Both the position numbers and the translations under genes were made by a program. A stretch of DNA of 35,052 nt, taken from assembly GCA_902766255.1 (NCBI GenBank), contig CACXCS010000018.1, forward strand, positions 1 to 35,052, given 5' to 3'. Shown here piece after piece: positions 33,238 through 35,052 of this stretch. A model generated the notes under the pieces. The model saw only the letters and a program-made list of their open reading frames with translations. It ran no database searches and was not told where the DNA came from. The number at the start of each line of letters is the position of its first letter. Positions within the stretch are counted from its first letter, which is position 1. The stretch is from an uncultured Bacteroidia bacterium (GTDB lineage Bacteria > Bacteroidota > Bacteroidia > Bacteroidales > UBA932).

Positions 33238-34908
33238 CTACTGTCCGAATCCGATTGAAACGAAGGTCAGAACCTCGGGGAGGGCGGTACGCCAGTACTC
33301 CTGCTGATGGGTGCCCTCGCGGATGCGCAACTGGGCGCACGGGAAGCCAAGGGCCTTCATTTCACGCCATAGGTTGATGCTTCCATCTACCAGATAGTCA
33401 TCATCGCCGCAGTCTATGTACCAACGGATTGCGGCGATTGCTCTTTGCTTTTCGGCCGGAGCATCGTGCAAATAGGCAGGCATGTCATTAGCTGCTACCT
33501 GGTCAATGTACTCACCCATTTCGGGGCGGTCTTTATAGCCGTCGGGGCGTCCTTGCAAGCGGCCGCTCAACGGGCAGGCCGAGCTCCAGTACTCCGGCCT
33601 GTGCATGGCGAAAAGCGCCGTACCGTGACCTCCCATGGAGAGCCCGGCAACTGCCCTGTGAGCACTGTCGCCGATAATGCGGTAGCGCTTTTCGATTGCC
33701 GGAATGAATTCTTCAAAGAAAAAGTCCTCGTAGCGCCAGCCCGGGTAGTTGAAGTAGCCCATGTAACGGCCGACGTTGTCGGGGCCGTCCCCTGAAGCGT
33801 CAGGCATGACAATAATCATCGGTACACTGAAGCCGGAATTCATACGCCAGTCGCTGATTACTTTCATGTTGTAGCTCTTGACCCAGGTCTGGCAGCTGCC
33901 GTGAGCACCGTGCAGAAGATAGAGGACAGGATAGGCCTTGTCCGGGTTAAGGTCGTATCCTTCAGGAAGATAGACATTGTACTTCTTTTCGATGCCGAGG
34001 ATGCTGCTGCCGATTGCTCCCGACTCCACGCGGCTTGCTTTGAACGCAAGGTCGGCATATACCGGGTAATGGTCGGAGATGTACTTTTTTCCGTCGTACT
34101 GAGCTGTGACAACCCTGAAGCAAAGGCTGGAGTCAAAACCACTGTAGTAGATATAGTCGAGAGGGACAAGAGCCTTGAGGGTCTCTTTCTTGACGCTGAG
34201 TTTGGGAGCACCTGCGGACTCGCCATACTTTCCGAAACCGTTAAAGGAACCTTTGGTGTCGGCATCGACTGAGTTGAAGCGTGCGCTTTTCATCAACTTG
34301 TCAAGATCCTTCAGGCCTTCGTCGTCGGGAAGGATATTGAAATCGCCTGTGAGCACCATGGGCAAACCGGCTGGATTCATCCGCTGTATCTTATTGTAAA
34401 TCAGCGCTAACCCCTCCTTGCGAGCCTTAACTCCCTTGTGGTCGAGATGAGTATTGACAAAGTAGAACTTCTGACCGGTGGCAATCTCCCTGAGCAAGGT
34501 CCAGGTGGCGGTGCGGCGGCAGGCAGCATCCCAGCCGAAGCTTGGCACATCGGGCGTCTCAGAGAGCCAGTAGGTTCCCCACTCAAGCAATTCGATGCGG
34601 GTAGAATCGTAAAAGACTGACATGTGCTCGCCCTGCGACTTTCCGTCGTCGCGGCCTACGCCGACAGCTTTGTACTCAGGACACTGGTCAAGTATATACT
34701 GTATTTGGAAGTCATAGGCTTCCTGGACTCCGAACACGGCCGGATGGATATCCCGCAGCATGGCAGGAGTGGCCGTACGCCGGTTTTCCCATGCGTTATC
34801 GCCGTCTTTGGCAACCCCGAGACGCACGTTGTAAGACATTACGCGTATGCCCGCCGAAGCGCTCAAAGTCAACAGCAGGGCCAGCAAAGAGATGACTATT
34901 CTTTTCAT
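33238..34908 (-). CDS. Exported fusion: endonuclease/exonuclease/phosphatase domain + esterase D-like domain
   Basis: This protein has 556 residues with signal peptide MKRIVISLLALLLTLSASA. Residues ~20-290 form an EEP (Mg-dependent phosphoesterase) fold: 'RVMSYNVRLG', 'VQEAYDFQ', 'VNTHLDHKG', 'LTGDFNILPDD', 'LDYIYYS', 'ISDHYPV'. Residues ~300-556 form an alpha/beta hydrolase of the esterase D / antigen-85 type: 'YPVLYLLHGAHG', nucleophile Ser424 in 'GLSMGG', and a terminal His in 'GTHQQEYW'. Each half has its key residues. Possible substrates are phosphoesters plus acyl or feruloyl esters on polysaccharides, which is inference. A -7 element lies five bases before the ATG. Confidence 0.9.
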   Translation of the reverse strand: MKRIVISLLALLLTLSASAGIRVMSYNVRLGVAKDGDNAWENRRTATPAMLRDIHPAVFGVQEAYDFQIQYILDQCPEYKAVGVGRDDGKSQGEHMSVFYDSTRIELLEWGTYWLSETPDVPSFGWDAACRRTATWTLLREIATGQKFYFVNTHLDHKGVKARKEGLALIYNKIQRMNPAGLPMVLTGDFNILPDDEGLKDLDKLMKSARFNSVDADTKGSFNGFGKYGESAGAPKLSVKKETLKALVPLDYIYYSGFDSSLCFRVVTAQYDGKKYISDHYPVYADLAFKASRVESGAIGSSILGIEKKYNVYLPEGYDLNPDKAYPVLYLLHGAHGSCQTWVKSYNMKVISDWRMNSGFSVPMIIVMPDASGDGPDNVGRYMGYFNYPGWRYEDFFFEEFIPAIEKRYRIIGDSAHRAVAGLSMGGHGTALFAMHRPEYWSSACPLSGRLQGRPDGYKDRPEMGEYIDQVAANDMPAYLHDAPAEKQRAIAAIRWYIDCGDDDYLVDGSINLWREMKALGFPCAQLRIREGTHQQEYWRTALPEVLTFVSIGFGQ

Positions 34909-34913
34909 GCTAA

Positions 34914-34921
34914 CAAATATA
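34914..34921 (-). promoter_or_regulatory. -7 promoter element for the fusion gene (TATATTTG)
   Basis: Perfect TAnnTTTG on the minus strand ending five bases before ATG 34908. It separates this gene's transcription from the rRNA unit upstream. Confidence 0.65.
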
Positions 34922-34970
34922 GTAAAAAAGACAATACAACTTTCGAGTAGACGGCGTAGCCGGATACGAA

Positions 34971-35004
34971 GAATGCCCGGCGAACTTTCATTCGTCGGGC
35001 ATTC
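34971..35004 (-). terminator. Hairpin terminator after the 5S rRNA gene
   Basis: 14-base arms (34971-34984 and 34991-35004) have one mismatch, a G/T combination, around a six-base loop. It starts six bases beyond the apparent 5S 3' end on the minus strand. The following T-run is weak. Confidence 0.7.
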
Positions 35005-35010
35005 CGAAAA

Positions 35011-35052
35011 GCGGCAGCTACCTACTCTCCCACCTGGTGGGGCAGTACCATC
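35011..35052 (-). rRNA. rrf: 5S ribosomal RNA, 3' end only
   Basis: The reverse complement of the last ~42 bases contains GATGGTACTG, GGTGGGAGAGTAGGTAGCTG and a closing CCGC, the conserved 3' third of Bacteroidota 5S rRNA. The 5' part lies outside the window. An rrn operon on the minus strand presumably continues beyond the right edge. Confidence 0.85.

Noticed and set aside
1-35052. CRISPR arrays, prophage or plasmid functions
   Set aside because: No regularly spaced repeats, integrase, phage structural or replication-initiator genes are visible.

Overview
The window looks like a chromosomal segment of a GC-rich member of the Bacteroidota, most probably an uncultured Bacteroidales. The evidence is threefold. 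Promoter-like TAnnTTTG elements replace the usual -35/-10 boxes. Shine-Dalgarno sequences are essentially absent before starts. Many products are lipoproteins or families typical of this group: SDR-type UxuB, a rSAM/SPASM-lipoprotein pair, a PF03706 flippase-like protein, a FISUMP-like domain, and an NfnAB pair. Coding density is very high and most adjacent genes overlap or are separated by 0-12 bases. I see no prophage, CRISPR array or plasmid function. The only mobile-type gene is a REP-associated tyrosine transposase (RAYT) at 11727-12605.

Layout: 1-1965 is the 3' part of a secreted protein joining a FISUMP-like region to a ComEC-like metallo-beta-lactamase fold. 1990-6086 is a prolyl oligopeptidase lipoprotein followed by uxuB and uxuA (mannonate/fructuronate metabolism). 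8653-6087 (minus) is rnhA-pfkA-metallophosphoesterase. 8719-9976 is a tiny acidic lipoprotein overlapping a radical SAM/SPASM gene. 10008-11429 is an exported FAD oxidoreductase. 11430-12935 is the RAYT island with degenerate flanking repeats. 16216-12936 (minus) is xth, an Ig-like lipoprotein and two chromate-transporter halves. 16256-20890 is cysS, an HExxH lipoprotein and a flippase-like membrane protein. 20937-23384 is tRNA-Arg(UCU), a LolA-like exported protein, an acyl/aryl-AMP ligase and a carrier protein. A GNAT-fold gene on the minus strand (24610-23480) is bracketed by two long related hairpins. 24749-27762 is a CrtI-like oxidoreductase and two small exported proteins. 29505-27766 (minus) is a histidine phosphatase and a small-multidrug-export-family membrane protein. 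29555-33228 is a PfkB sugar/nucleoside kinase, a small conserved protein and NfnAB. 34908-33238 (minus) is an EEP nuclease-like/esterase fusion. The window ends inside a 5S rRNA gene on the minus strand with its terminator.

The most distinctive signals are these. (1) A 38-base hairpin core recurs twice, with variable outer stems, around one gene. (2) The -7 element sits almost always 4-7 bases before the start codon, implying leaderless or near-leaderless mRNAs. (3) A radical SAM/SPASM enzyme overlaps a 67-residue acidic lipoprotein that is its probable partner. All functional names come from motif and family recognition by eye; no searches were run.
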